A stretch of 49,100 nt of DNA from assembly GCA_016190665.1 (NCBI GenBank), contig JACPQD010000033.1, positions 1 to 49,100 on the forward strand. Reading direction: 5' to 3'. The translations under genes were made by a program, and so were the position numbers. Positions 7,720 to 16,624 of this stretch are shown in pieces. Every line of letters starts with the position of its first letter. Within the stretch, counting starts at the first letter, position 1. Below the pieces are notes generated by a model that saw only the letters and a program-made list of their open reading frames with translations, was not told where the DNA came from and made no database searches. The stretch comes from Chloroflexota bacterium. Lineage in GTDB: Bacteria; Chloroflexota; Dehalococcoidia; JACPQD01.

Positions 7720-8607
7720 ATGAAAATTGGCTTCATTGGCACAGGCAACATGGGCAGCGGTATGGCGGCCAATCTGCTGAAAGCGGGACACGCTCTGACG
7801 GTCCACGACCTGAGGAAAGCGGCGACCGATGGGCTGGTAAGAGCTGGGGCCACATGGGCCGAAAGCCCCATGGAGGTGGCCCGACAGTCTGACATAGTCC
7901 TCACTTCTCTCCCCGGCCCGCCTGAGGTAAAGGAAGTAGCCCTGGGGGCAAAGGGCATCCTGGCCGGGGCCAAGCGGGGCAACTTTTTCATTGACATGAG
8001 CACGAATTCGCCGGGAACAGTTCAACTGATTGCCGCCGTTGCTCGCGAGAAAGGCGTCGCGGTCTTCGATGCGCCCGTAACCGGCGGCGTGACCGGCGCC
8101 GCGGCGGGCACCCTCACGATCATGGTGGGCGGTGACGAGAACCTCTTTGGAACGGTGGCTCCGCTGCTCGACGTCATGGGTAAGAAAGTGGTCCACGTTG
8201 GCGACGTGGGAGCGGGCAATTCGGTGAAGCTGATACATCAAATGCTGGGAGCGGTGACGAACCAGGTCATCGCTGAGGCCTTCGTATTGGGGGCCAAGGC
8301 CGGTCTCGACCTCAAGAAGCTCTTCGAGGTCCTGGCCAACAGCATGTCGGCCAGCCCGATTTTAACCGAGAAGTATCCCAGGGCCGCCCTGAAGAGGAAC
8401 TTCGACCCTGGCTTTGCCATCGACCTGGCCTACAAGGACCAGGTCCTTCTCTTCGAGATGGCCAAGGAGCTGGGCGTGCCCCTTTCCTTCGCCAGTCTCG
8501 TCCTTCAGAAATTCATGGAGGCCAGGGCGAGAGGGCTCGGCGCCAGGGACACGACAGCCGTTATCCTGCCCCTTGAGGAGATGCTGGGCGTGACGGTGAA
8601 GCTCTGA
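7720..8607 (+). CDS. NAD(P)-dependent 3-hydroxyisobutyrate dehydrogenase-like enzyme
   Basis: A 295-residue beta-hydroxyacid dehydrogenase of the HIBADH/GarR/tartronate-semialdehyde reductase family. It oxidises 3-hydroxy acids, or reduces the matching semialdehydes, with NAD(P). The Rossmann motif GFIGTGNMGSGMA opens the protein. The substrate-loop motif DAPVTGGVTGA is near residue 117, and the catalytic Lys lies in GNSVKLIHQM. Length is normal for the family. ATG 7720 is preferred to the upstream GTG 7699 because the glycine-rich motif starts at once and GGGAG lies just ahead. It follows the split UGSC genes by 175 bp on the same strand and precedes the transporter genes, so it probably belongs to the same catabolic operon. 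Substrate cannot be assigned. Two paralogues lie at 28052 and 30037. Confidence 0.88.
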   Translation: MKIGFIGTGNMGSGMAANLLKAGHALTVHDLRKAATDGLVRAGATWAESPMEVARQSDIVLTSLPGPPEVKEVALGAKGILAGAKRGNFFIDMSTNSPGTVQLIAAVAREKGVAVFDAPVTGGVTGAAAGTLTIMVGGDENLFGTVAPLLDVMGKKVVHVGDVGAGNSVKLIHQMLGAVTNQVIAEAFVLGAKAGLDLKKLFEVLANSMSASPILTEKYPRAALKRNFDPGFAIDLAYKDQVLLFEMAKELGVPLSFASLVLQKFMEARARGLGARDTTAVILPLEEMLGVTVKL

Positions 8608-8611
8608 ATAG

Positions 8612-8765
8612 GAGCCGACGTCTCTGTCGGCCCGCAGGAGTAGAGAACGAGTCCCACCCTGGCGGACAGAGACGCCCTCCACCTCGAGTTTGGACATTAG
8701 ACCTCCGAGGTCTTGGAGACCGCGGACGTCTTGGGCGAACGCCGCCGCTGGCGGACAGAGTCAGC
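8612..8765. repeat. Imperfect inverted repeats in the 8608-8819 gap
   Basis: The gap holds GCCGAC-gtctct-GTCGGC (about 8611-8628). It also holds two copies of TGGCGGACAGAG; one is complementary to the GTCTCTGTC segment, giving an imperfect hairpin over 8612-8682. A perfect GACCTC-c-GAGGTC palindrome lies near 8699-8711. No T-run follows, so a terminator is not supported. These look like small dispersed elements. The AAAGGAGGGG before ATG 8820 is the next gene's ribosome-binding site. Confidence 0.45.
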
Positions 8766-8819
8766 CGCCGCGACGTTTCGGGGTTTGAACTGGCAGAACC
8801 ATGCCCAAAGGAGGGGAAA

Positions 8820-10442
8820 ATGGGAAGGATTCCAAGCGTGCTCATGGTTTTGGCCCTGCTTCTGTCCGGATGTACCCCGGGGCCGACCCCGGCTAAGGCG
8901 CCTCCTGCGGCGCCTGCCAAAGCCGGGGAACCCGCCGCCACCCCTAAGCCGTCTGCGGAACAGCCCAGGTATGGGGGAATCCTCACCGTCAGCAATATCT
9001 CCCCGGACCCCCAGGACCTGGACCTGGTGTCCGACCATCGCGTGCCCACGCTGACCATCATCCGCCCCGCCTACAGCGGATTGCTCCAGTACGACCCCTT
9101 CGACCACGGCAAGATCGTCTCTGAACTCGCTGAACGGTGGGAGATGGCCCCTGATGGCAAGACCTACACCTTCTATCTCCGCAAGGGCGTGAAGTGGCAC
9201 GACGGAAGGCCCTTCTCTTCAGCGGATGCCAAGTTTACCCTTGAAAGGATGATCGACACCAGCGACCCGGAGAAGGTGAGGCTCCTGGAGAAGCGGGAAG
9301 CGATGTCGGGGATTACTCGTGTTGAGGCGCCCGACGCCGATACGGTGAAGGTAACCCTGAAGCTCCCCCGCGGTTCCTTCGTGCCCTGGATGGCCTGGGG
9401 ATCGCTGGTCATGGCGCCCAGGCATGTCCCACCGGCGCAGTTGGCAAGCACGCCCATGGGGACTGGAGCCTTCAAGTACAAGTCCTTTGCCAGAGGCAGC
9501 AGCCTGGAAGTGGTGAAAAACCCTGATTTCTATGTCAAGGGCAGGCCACATCTGGATGGCATTACTTTCTACATAATCAGGGACCAGACGACCAAGATGG
9601 CGGCTTTCAGGACGGGACAGCTCAAGCTGATACGCGATTTTCTTCCCAGCTCGGTGAAGGAAATCAAACAGAACATGCCAAACGCCGTCGTCCAGATCGC
9701 GGACAAGCTGTCCTTTGGCTACTTCGGCATGAACGCCACTAAGCCGCCCCTGAACGACATCCGGATACGGCGCGCCGCATCGATGGTTGTTGACCGTCCG
9801 GCGGCCATAGAAGTCCTGGCCGAAGGATTCGGGGCGCTGGGCACTGTCATGCCGCCCGGGGAATGGGCGCGGCCCCAGGAGGAGATATTGAAGCTGCCGG
9901 GGTACCGCAGGCCGAAGGATGTCGACGTCACTGAGGCGAAGAAGCTGATGGCCGAGGCCGGCTTCTCCAGCGGCTTCAAGACCACTATGCTCAGCGCTGC
10001 GCGCCCAGACTACGAGAGGGTCGCCGTATTCCTGGCCGACCAGTTGGCGAAAATAGGCATCGAAGCCCGATTGAACCTCATCGAGTTCGCCGCGTATAAC
10101 AGGGAGAGAGCCGTGGGTAACTTCGAGGTCACGGCTGCGGGACCGGGCGCGGCGTATATACCCGATCCTGCCGGTCACCGGAAGTACTACGGCCGAGAGA
10201 ACTTCGTCGGTCTGAAGGACGAGCGGATCTTTGACCTCATCGACCAGCAGGACGCCGCTACGGACAAGGCCGAGCGCAAGAAGCTGCTCTGGGAGATGGA
10301 CTCCAGGCTGATGGAGCAGGCGGCCATTGTGATCCTCTTCTGGGCCAGTATGACGACAGCAAACTGGCCCGAGGTCAGGAACTTCAAAGAGTGGTCCCAG
10401 TTCAACAACTACGCCTACACGGATGTCTGGCTGGCGAAATAG
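8820..10442 (+). CDS. ABC transporter substrate-binding lipoprotein, family 5 (peptide/nickel type)
   Basis: A 540-residue extracytoplasmic binding protein of the SBP_bac_5 (DppA/OppA/NikA) family. It has a lipoprotein signal with lipobox LLSGC (Cys18), a Pro/Ala-rich linker ending TPKPSAEQPRYGG, and the family signature VKWHDGRPFSSADAKF. The C-terminus ends in the YTDVWLAK type shared with its paralogues. ATG 8820 has a strong AAAGGAGGGG site. It is the only binding protein in the window followed directly by permease genes (10552, 11576), so these three form a transporter lacking only its ATPases. The family carries oligopeptides but also sugars, metals-chelates and acids, so the ligand is not assignable. 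The neighbouring hydroxyacid dehydrogenase and aldolase suggest an organic acid or sugar-derived substrate. Confidence 0.9.
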   Translation: MGRIPSVLMVLALLLSGCTPGPTPAKAPPAAPAKAGEPAATPKPSAEQPRYGGILTVSNISPDPQDLDLVSDHRVPTLTIIRPAYSGLLQYDPFDHGKIVSELAERWEMAPDGKTYTFYLRKGVKWHDGRPFSSADAKFTLERMIDTSDPEKVRLLEKREAMSGITRVEAPDADTVKVTLKLPRGSFVPWMAWGSLVMAPRHVPPAQLASTPMGTGAFKYKSFARGSSLEVVKNPDFYVKGRPHLDGITFYIIRDQTTKMAAFRTGQLKLIRDFLPSSVKEIKQNMPNAVVQIADKLSFGYFGMNATKPPLNDIRIRRAASMVVDRPAAIEVLAEGFGALGTVMPPGEWARPQEEILKLPGYRRPKDVDVTEAKKLMAEAGFSSGFKTTMLSAARPDYERVAVFLADQLAKIGIEARLNLIEFAAYNRERAVGNFEVTAAGPGAAYIPDPAGHRKYYGRENFVGLKDERIFDLIDQQDAATDKAERKKLLWEMDSRLMEQAAIVILFWASMTTANWPEVRNFKEWSQFNNYAYTDVWLAK

Positions 10443-10445
10443 GAC

Positions 10446-10551
10446 AAACCTAACCCCTTAGCCCTTCCCGGGTCGGGTAGGGGGAACAGCCCGTCAGCAA
10501 CTCCTGAGAAAGTCCCTCCCTGTTTCGGGGAGGGATTCAGGGAGAGGTTGA
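10446..10551. repeat. Palindromic dispersed repeat, distant copy
   Basis: A diverged copy of the two-hairpin repeat of 45-2919, in the same orientation, between the binding protein and first permease. Its second hairpin TCCCTCCC..GGGAGGGA and tail GGGAGAGGTTGA are intact. The tail abuts the GTG start of the permease at 10552 and supplies its only purine-rich ribosome-binding sequence. Confidence 0.8.
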
Positions 10552-11502
<951 letters not shown>

Positions 11503-11575
11503 ACTGTATTAGTTTTATCTGGTAAGCGCCGGGGCACCGCCACAGTGTTGCCCCGAGGCAACATGTCCCCCGAGC

Positions 11576-12475
11576 ATGAGCAGAGTGAGCGAAGCCGGAG
11601 TCCTAGTTCCAGAACTGATCGTGAGGCGCAGACCTCCATGGGCCGGGTTATGGGCCTTCGCCCGGCGGCATCCTCTGGGAGCTGCGGGAGGCCTCATTGT
11701 CCTGGCGATGGCGCTCCTGGCAATCCTGGCCCCATGGGCGGCTCCCCGTGAACCACTGGCCATGAGCCTGAGTGAGAGGCTTACACCGCCCGGGACGAAG
11801 TTCCTCCTGGGATCGGACAATTACGGCCGGGACGTCCTGAGTCGAATAATCTGGGGAGCGCAGATATCGCTCTACGTGGGCCTGCTCTCCGTCGTAATGG
11901 GAACGACCGTGGGCGCCTTCCTCGGACTCATCAGTGGTTTCTGGGGCGGCACGCTGGACACCCTGGTGCAGCGCTTCATGGATGTTCTGATGACCTTCCC
12001 GATGCTGGTACTGGCGCTGTGCATCATGGCGGTCCTGGGCACTTCGCTAAACAATGTGGTCATCGCCATCGCGGTGACCCAGGTGCCCCGGACGGCGAGG
12101 GTGTTGCGCTCCAGCGCCCTGGCGGTGGCGCGCACCGAGTACGTCTCGGCGGCGCGCGCCATAGGCTGCCGCGACTGGCGCATCCTCTTCCTGCACGTGC
12201 TGCCCAACTGCCTGGCGCCCTTTATCATACTGGGCACCGCGGGACTCGGTTGGGCCATAGTGGTGGAGGCTTCCCTCAGCTTTCTGGGCATGGGCGTGCC
12301 TCCGCCCGCGCCCTCCTGGGGAGGGATGCTCTCGGGGATGGGCCGGGAATACGCCGCCACAGCGCCCTGGCTGGCCGTCTTTCCAGGCGTGGCTCTGAGC
12401 CTGGCCGTTTTCGGGTTCAACCTCTTGGGCGATGCAATTCGAGACGCCTGGGACCCGCGGCTGAGGGGCTCATGA
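11576..12475 (+). CDS. ABC transporter permease, DppC/OppC type
   Basis: A 299-residue second permease of the same transporter. It shows the DppC layout: a short cytoplasmic N-terminus, a first helix near 33-53 (AAGGLIVLAMALLAILAPW), the periplasmic motif LGSDNYGRDVLSRIIWGAQ typical of OppC/DppC proteins, five further helices and the EAA loop AARAIGCRDWRILFLHVLPN. It ends with DAIRDAWDPRLRGS as in the family. It starts 73 bp after the DppB-type gene. DppD/DppF-type ATPases, which normally follow, are absent; the next gene encodes an aldolase. The transporter must therefore use ATPases encoded elsewhere. Confidence 0.9.
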   Translation: MSRVSEAGVLVPELIVRRRPPWAGLWAFARRHPLGAAGGLIVLAMALLAILAPWAAPREPLAMSLSERLTPPGTKFLLGSDNYGRDVLSRIIWGAQISLYVGLLSVVMGTTVGAFLGLISGFWGGTLDTLVQRFMDVLMTFPMLVLALCIMAVLGTSLNNVVIAIAVTQVPRTARVLRSSALAVARTEYVSAARAIGCRDWRILFLHVLPNCLAPFIILGTAGLGWAIVVEASLSFLGMGVPPPAPSWGGMLSGMGREYAATAPWLAVFPGVALSLAVFGFNLLGDAIRDAWDPRLRGS

Positions 12476-12477
12476 GG

Positions 12478-12660
12478 AGCTGTCAGCGTTCAGCGTTCAG
12501 CAGTCAGCGGTCAGATTTGAGGGGGGCATCCATCGTCCATTATTCCGCGCTCATCATTCAGCCTTCAAGGGGGGAGGCATTCATCCCATCATTCCGCATT
12601 TATCATTTAGCCGTCAGCCCTCGTCAGGCTGATAGCTGACCGCTGACGGCTGAAAGCTTC
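12478..12660. repeat. Heptamer-type CAGCxxT repeat region
   Basis: The 200 bp between permease and aldolase hold runs of short imperfect repeats: CAGCGTT, CAGCGTT, CAGCAGT and CAGCGGT at the left, and the inverted counterpart CTGATAGCTGACCGCTGACGG at the right (about 12626-12650). Between them lie ATTCATC/ATTCAGC-like heptamers. Similar stretches occur at 23188 and 35528. No gene is seen. AAGGAGGAATC before 12676 is the aldolase ribosome-binding site. Confidence 0.65.
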
Positions 12661-12675
12661 AGACAAGGAGGAATC

Positions 12676-13488
12676 ATGAACATGGACTGGGGATTGGCAA
12701 ACCGTCTCGCGCAGCTCATCCAGGCGGATGGGCGCTGCATGTTTCTGCCCATCGATCATGGGTACTTTCAGGGGCCGACCCGGAAGCTCGAACAGCCGCG
12801 CAAGACTATCGAGCCGCTGATGCCCGACGCCGACGCCCTCTTAATCACCCGGGGCGTGCTGCGCTCCTGTGTCGATCCGGCAAAGAGCAAGCCCATCATC
12901 CTCCGCGTCTCCGGCGGCACCAGCATGGTGGGCAAGGACCTGGCCAATGAGGGGCTAACCACTTCCATGGAAGAAGCGATCCGCCTGAATGTCTCGGCGG
13001 TCGGCATCTCCATCTTCGTCGGCACCGACTACGAGAAAGACTCGCTGCTGAATCTGGCTAAACTGGTGGACGAGGGCGAGAAGTACGGCATCCCGGTGAT
13101 GGCGGTGACGGCCGTGGGCAAGGAGCTGGAGAAGCGCGACGCCCGTTACCTGGCGCTCTGCAGTCGCATCGCCGCCGAGCTGGGCGCGCGGGTGGTCAAG
13201 ACCTACTGGTGCGAGAACTTCGAGAAGGTGGTGCAGGGCTGCCCCGTGCCGGTCGTCATGGCGGGGGGGCCGCAGGTGGACACCGAGCGTGAGGTCTTCG
13301 ACTTCGTGTATGACGGGCTCCAGAAGGGCGCTATCGGCGTGAACCTGGGCCGGAACATCTGGCAGAACGAGCACCCCGTGGCCATGATGAAGGCCATCCG
13401 CGCCCTTATCCACGACAACGCCACGCCCCAGCAGGCGCAGGACATCTTCGAGAGGGTGAAGGGCGAGAAGTGGGCGGTGAAGGCGTAG
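12676..13488 (+). CDS. Class I aldolase of the LsrF/DeoC family
   Basis: A 270-residue TIM-barrel aldolase closely resembling LsrF (3-hydroxy-5-phosphonooxypentane-2,4-dione thiolase). Shared segments are FLPIDHGYFQGPT (about 23-35), LLITRGVLRS (55-64), ILRVSGGTSM and the Schiff-base strand VVKTYWCENF, where Lys175 is the likely catalytic lysine. Next come CPVPVVMAGGP and the phosphate-site GVNLGRNIWQ. Length and motif order fit the family. There are no other lsr genes, so a role in autoinducer-2 breakdown is not supported. An aldol or thiolytic cleavage of a phosphorylated keto-compound in the operon's catabolic route is more likely, which is inference. The start has a clear AAGGAGGAATC site. 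It is the last gene of the 5828-13488 run. Confidence 0.82.
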   Translation: MNMDWGLANRLAQLIQADGRCMFLPIDHGYFQGPTRKLEQPRKTIEPLMPDADALLITRGVLRSCVDPAKSKPIILRVSGGTSMVGKDLANEGLTTSMEEAIRLNVSAVGISIFVGTDYEKDSLLNLAKLVDEGEKYGIPVMAVTAVGKELEKRDARYLALCSRIAAELGARVVKTYWCENFEKVVQGCPVPVVMAGGPQVDTEREVFDFVYDGLQKGAIGVNLGRNIWQNEHPVAMMKAIRALIHDNATPQQAQDIFERVKGEKWAVKA

Positions 13489-13525
13489 CGTGATCGGGCC
13501 GGACACATCTTAGGGAGGTCACGAC

Positions 13526-13720
13526 ATGGAAGTGAAAGAACAAATCCTGAAGGAGATCGATAGAGTCCCCGAAGAGTACCTCGCGCAGATCTTGGACTTC
13601 ATACTCTTCCTGGAAGCGAAGGCTGCAGATTCGGGACTGGCGACGGCAATCGCCAGCGAGTCCTCGCTTGCGAAGGACTGGTTGACCCCCGAGGAAGATG
13701 AAGCGTGGAAGCATCTATGA
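13526..13720 (+). CDS. Putative antitoxin of a type II toxin-antitoxin pair
   Basis: A 64-residue acidic protein with GGGAGGTC upstream of the ATG. The N-terminal helix pattern (EVKEQILKEIDRVPEEYLAQILDFILFLE) resembles small DUF2281-like antitoxins. The acidic tail ends in WLTPEEDEAWKHL. Its TGA overlaps the ATG of the PemK/MazF-like toxin by 4 bp (ATGA at 13717). The position ahead of the toxin, size and translational coupling all fit an antitoxin. Its C-terminal 27 residues are nearly repeated in the small frame at 14280-14468. Confidence 0.75.
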   Translation: MEVKEQILKEIDRVPEEYLAQILDFILFLEAKAADSGLATAIASESSLAKDWLTPEEDEAWKHL

Positions 13721-14043
13721 GAGGGGACGTCGTCGTAGTGCTCTTCCCTTTCACCGACTTGTCCGGGGCTCGAAGACGACCCGCATTGGTCGTCGCCGAG
13801 TTGGAAGGGGATGATGTCATCCTTTGCCAGGTGACCGGTCAGCCACGTGGAGACAAGTATGCGGTCTCGCTGACAGACGACGACTTCGAAGCTGGGGCGC
13901 TGTTGCGAACGAGTCGCGTACGCACAAATCGGGTGTTCACAGCGGACAGGCGTATCATTCTCTACAAAGTTGGGCACATTAAGCCGGGCAAAACAGAAGA
14001 AATAGTCCAACGGATCGTACAAATCCTGAAGTGCTCGACTTGA
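13717..14043 (+). CDS. PemK/MazF-family toxin
   Basis: A 108-residue toxin of the MazF/PemK fold, expected to cut RNA in ribosome-dependent or free mRNA mode. The N-terminal MRGDVVVVLFPFTDLSGARRRPALVV carries the family pattern, with the conserved Arg-Pro after the first strands. It ends with the usual KTEEIVQRIVQILK helix. ATG 13717 overlaps the antitoxin stop (ATGA). A longer in-frame GTG at 13705 would run into the antitoxin and is less likely. Its own stop TGA overlaps a TTG that opens the decayed HicB-like gene. Confidence 0.82.
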   Translation: MRGDVVVVLFPFTDLSGARRRPALVVAELEGDDVILCQVTGQPRGDKYAVSLTDDDFEAGALLRTSRVRTNRVFTADRRIILYKVGHIKPGKTEEIVQRIVQILKCST

Positions 14044-14280
14044 AGTACTCTCTGGTGATCGAAGCCACAGAAGACCGCGACTTCTTCGGCTTCTACTCTC
14101 CCGAGATGGAGGGGGTTCACAGGGGTTGGACACTCTGTAGAGGACTGCCTCTACGAAGCTAGATGGGGAATGTTGGAACACGTCAGCCTGCTCAAGGAAC
14201 AGGGATTCCCTGTGCCCAAAGAAAATCCAAATCCCACTGTGGTGATTCAGAACGAGAGGAAGCTAGAGGCTGCTGTATAA
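14040..14280 (+). pseudogene. HicB-like antitoxin, frameshifted
   Basis: Read with one frame change, this gives a short HicB-type protein: KYSLVIEATEDRDFFGFYSPEMEGV, then VGHSVEDCLYEARWGMLEHV, then LLKEQGFPVPKENPNPTVV. The two parts lie in different frames. A single extra C in GGTTCACAGGGG (near 14114-14123) would explain it, because removing it restores EMEGVTGVGHS. The first part starts at TTG 14040 overlapping the toxin stop, and the second part ends at TAA 14278-14280. No HicA toxin partner is present. A sequencing error cannot be excluded, but nearby debris (14280-14468) favours real decay. Confidence 0.7.
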
Positions 14281-14468
14281 TGCCAAAATCCTGCGAAGAT
14301 CCGGGACCGAACTCCGACGCGAGTCTCGCGAAAACTCATGACACGGTGGGGAAAGCGTCGCGGGCGAAACCACATCGGGCTGACCTGGCTACTGCCATCG
14401 CCAGTGAGTCATCGCTGAAAAAGGGCTGGCTCAGCGCCGACGAGGACGAGGCCTGGAAAGATTTGTGA
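14280..14468 (+). pseudogene. Antitoxin-tail fragment, paralogous to 13526-13720
   Basis: A 62-residue frame starting at ATG 14280, which overlaps the preceding TAA. Its last 27 residues (LATAIASESS..WLSADEDEAWKDL) are almost identical to the tail of the antitoxin at 13526. The first 35 residues match nothing recognised. No toxin gene follows. It looks like a duplicated toxin-binding tail attached to unrelated sequence, either the remains of a second toxin-antitoxin locus or a free tail that could still bind the toxin. Confidence 0.6.
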
Positions 14469-14487
14469 AGAACGGCTATCTTGGTTG

Positions 14488-14585
14488 GGTGTCACCGGAT
14501 AGGCAACGGATAAACGGACATGCGCTACTATTACCATCCGTTTATCCGTTCTGGAATCCGTTGACGCCTCAACTGCGGTAGTACC
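14488..14585. repeat. GGTGTCACCGGATAGGCAACGG repeat with 14-bp inverted repeat
   Basis: This unit opens with the same bases as the repeats flanking the IS110 element (31291-31403, 33078-33190). It also holds a perfect inverted repeat, AACGGATAAACGGA (14505-14518) against TCCGTTTATCCGTT (14537-14550). It serves as an uninterrupted copy of the site that the IS110 element occupies. Confidence 0.7.
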
Positions 14586-14615
14586 TTGTGAATGATATTG
14601 CACGCAAGACGCGCA

Positions 14616-14800
14616 CGAGTTTGGCGTCTCCCCCTTCGGAAAAGGGGGATCGAAGGGGGATCTTCAGGCCGGCAGAAAAGCTTCCAGGCAAATCCCTCTC
14701 AATCTCCCCTTCGGCAGGCTCAGAGCTTGCCCTGAGCGGCGCCGAAGGGGCCGGCTCTTTCCGAAAGGGAGAGGTTTGGTTTCCGCTCCGCCGAGTTAGG
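14616..14800. repeat. Palindromic GC-rich repeat cluster
   Basis: The gap ahead of the alcohol dehydrogenase contains CCCCCTTCGGAAAAGGGGG-type and CCCCTTCGGC..GCCGAAGGGG hairpins. The second encloses GGCTCAGAGCTTGCCCTGAGC, a widespread dispersed palindrome. A TATGAT hexamer at 14809-14814 could be a -10 box, but no convincing -35 lies 16-18 bp upstream. Confidence 0.6.
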
Positions 14801-14882
14801 GTAGATGCTATGATCGACTTGAAGCACTCCCTCGCAGAAGAGCGACCAGGAGCAGCGGTGTGAAAACAAGGGACATGGCATA

Positions 14883-15908
14883 ATGCGTGTAGCCACCTAC
14901 TATAACAACCGCGACGTCCGCCTCGAGGAGAGGCCGGTCCCGAAGATCGGCCCGGGGGAGCTGCTGGTAAAGGTCATCGCCAGCGGCATCTGCGGCTCCG
15001 ACGTCATGGAGTGGTACCGCATCCATAAGGCGCCGCTGGTTCTGGGCCACGAGGTCGCCGGGCAGATCGTGGCCGTGGGCCAGGGGGTGGCACAGTTCAA
15101 AGAGGGTCAGGCCGTGGCGTTGGCCCACCACGTCCCCTGCAACACCTGCCACTATTGTCGCGCCGGCCATCACACTGTCTGCGATACGCTGCGCACCACC
15201 AATTTCGACCCCGGCGGCTTCGCGGAGTACCTGCGCCTGCCCGCCATCAACGTCGACCGCGGCGTCTTCCCGATACCGGATGAGGTCTCCTTCGAAGATG
15301 CCACCTTCACCGAGCCGCTGGCCTGCGTCCTGCGCGGCCAGCGGCTCGCCGGCTTCCAGCCTGGCCAGAGCGTTTTGGTCATCGGCAGCGGCATCTCCGG
15401 ATTGTTGCACATCCACCTGGCCCAGGCGCTGGGGGCAAGCCGCATCGTGGCCACGGACATCGTCGGCTACCGGCTGGAGGCCGCCATGCGCTTCGGCGCG
15501 GACCACGCCTTTCAGGCGAAAGACTACACTCCTGAGAGCCTGCGCGACGCCAACGACGGCCGCCTGGCTGACCTCGTGGTCCTCTGCACCGGCGCGCTGT
15601 CAGCCATCGACCAGGCGCTGCGCTCCGCGGAGCGCGGCGGGACCATCCTCTTCTTCGCGCCGGCGGAGCCCAAGGTGACCGCGGCCCTCCCTCTCTGGGA
15701 CCTCTGGCGCGATGGGATAACGCTAACTGTATCCTACGCTGGCAGTCCCGCCGACTACGCCACGGCGCTGGAACTGATCCGCGCGCGCCGCGTTCGCGTG
15801 GGCGAGATGATCACCCATCGCCTGGGCCTCGCCGAGACCGGTCGCGGGTTCCAGCTCGTGGCCAGCGCGCGGGACTCCATTAAGGTCATCATCGAGCCGC
15901 AGCGGTAG
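14883..15908 (+). CDS. Zinc-dependent alcohol dehydrogenase, sorbitol/threonine dehydrogenase type
   Basis: A 341-residue medium-chain dehydrogenase/reductase that oxidises an alcohol with NAD(P). Catalytic zinc ligands are visible as Cys37 (GICGSD), His56-Glu57 (GHEVAG) and the later acidic ligand. The structural-zinc lobe has four cysteines, Cys86, Cys89, Cys92 and Cys100. The Rossmann motif is VLVIGSGISGLLHI. Length is typical. It stands alone between repeat regions on the plus strand, with only a weak GGGA ahead of the ATG. The absence of a neighbouring transporter or regulator leaves the substrate open among polyols, threonine and similar alcohols. Confidence 0.88.
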   Translation: MRVATYYNNRDVRLEERPVPKIGPGELLVKVIASGICGSDVMEWYRIHKAPLVLGHEVAGQIVAVGQGVAQFKEGQAVALAHHVPCNTCHYCRAGHHTVCDTLRTTNFDPGGFAEYLRLPAINVDRGVFPIPDEVSFEDATFTEPLACVLRGQRLAGFQPGQSVLVIGSGISGLLHIHLAQALGASRIVATDIVGYRLEAAMRFGADHAFQAKDYTPESLRDANDGRLADLVVLCTGALSAIDQALRSAERGGTILFFAPAEPKVTAALPLWDLWRDGITLTVSYAGSPADYATALELIRARRVRVGEMITHRLGLAETGRGFQLVASARDSIKVIIEPQR

Positions 15909-15916
15909 GAGAGACT

Positions 15917-15990
15917 GAACATGGATAAACAGGATGCACAGGATCAAAATCGTACAGATATTATCCTGTTTATCTTGTTCATCCATGTTA
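15917..15990. repeat. Inverted repeat AACATGGAT...ATCCATGTT
   Basis: AACATGGATAAACAGGAT on the left is mirrored by ATCCTGTTTAT...ATCCATGTT on the right, giving an imperfect stem-loop of about 70 bp just after the alcohol dehydrogenase. This is a common dispersed intergenic palindrome. No T-run follows, so it is probably not a terminator. Confidence 0.7.
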
Positions 15991-16027
15991 ATTACCAATG
16001 GATGCAGCTGGGGAAGGTGAGTTAGGA

Positions 16028-16333
16028 ATGCACGCTCTGCGCCTGCATGCGGTGATTGCGAGTGCAGTCCTCCTCCTGTCGGTCGGATGTCAAGGCACTC
16101 CACAATACGGCCAGCCGGGGACGCCGGGCGTCAATGAGATACCATGGAGCAGCGCCCAGGGCTTTATCCTGCGCGGGGAGGTGAGCCAGGTAACTCAAAC
16201 GCAATCCCGAAGGGTGATTCTCCTGCTGAGGGACGGACGGACCATAGTCACGGAGTCCAGGATCGACGAGGTCCGGCGGCTCATCCAGATTTGTGGTGAG
16301 CGCTGTTCTGACATTGTGGTGGCCACCGAGTAA
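16028..16333 (+). CDS. Small lipoprotein, function unknown
   Basis: A 101-residue secreted protein with a lipoprotein signal peptide (LHAVIASAVLLLSVGC, lipobox Cys21). ATG 16028 is chosen because it places the signal peptide at the N-terminus and GGAAGGTGAG lies about 8 nt upstream; the in-frame ATG at 15998 would add ten unlikely residues. The mature part has a small two-strand pattern (RRVILLLRDGRTIVTESRID) and two cysteines near the end (ICGERC) that could form a disulfide. No family is recognised. It lies alone, convergent with the DUF1059 gene. Confidence 0.65.
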   Translation: MHALRLHAVIASAVLLLSVGCQGTPQYGQPGTPGVNEIPWSSAQGFILRGEVSQVTQTQSRRVILLLRDGRTIVTESRIDEVRRLIQICGERCSDIVVATE

Positions 16334-16395
16334 AGCCGCTCGCTATCAGGGACGTTCCGGCGGCCCGGGGCGCGCCCCACCGCCGCGACCGGTGC

Positions 16396-16545
16396 TCACT
16401 CCTCCCGGGCCATGGCCAGTACCTGCTCCCTGGAGGCGTCCTGATTGTGGACGTCTTTGCCGTGCTGCTGCACAGCTTTCACAAACTGTTCCAGGTCGTT
16501 GTCCCGGATCGTGACGCCGCAGGGACATGTCACCACGTAAGCCAT
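16396..16545 (-). CDS. DUF1059 small protein
   Basis: A 49-residue protein starting MAYVVTCPCGVTIRDNDLEQFV, matching the DUF1059 family of short proteins with a CPCG knuckle and a later His (QQHGKDVH) that could bind metal. The start at 16545 has an AAAGGAGGCG ribosome-binding site; the longer frame from 16578 does not. It is divergent from the SARP-type regulator, and the 79-bp gap between them must hold both promoters. Function is unknown. Confidence 0.75.
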   Translation of the reverse strand: MAYVVTCPCGVTIRDNDLEQFVKAVQQHGKDVHNQDASREQVLAMAREE

Positions 16546-16624
16546 TGTTCGCCTCCTTTGATAGTTGTATGAACACATAATATCACATGGACCTTGTCAT
16601 ATCCTTGGCATATTCTTGGCGGCC

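Noticed and set aside
12676..13488. True LsrF of autoinducer-2 breakdown
   Set aside because: The protein is clearly in the family, but no lsrK, lsrR, lsrG or Lsr transporter genes are present, so only a family-level call is made.
14040..14280. HicB-like region as another selenoprotein or programmed frameshift
   Set aside because: The break is explained by one extra base, there is no slippery sequence or stem-loop, and the family has no known recoding.
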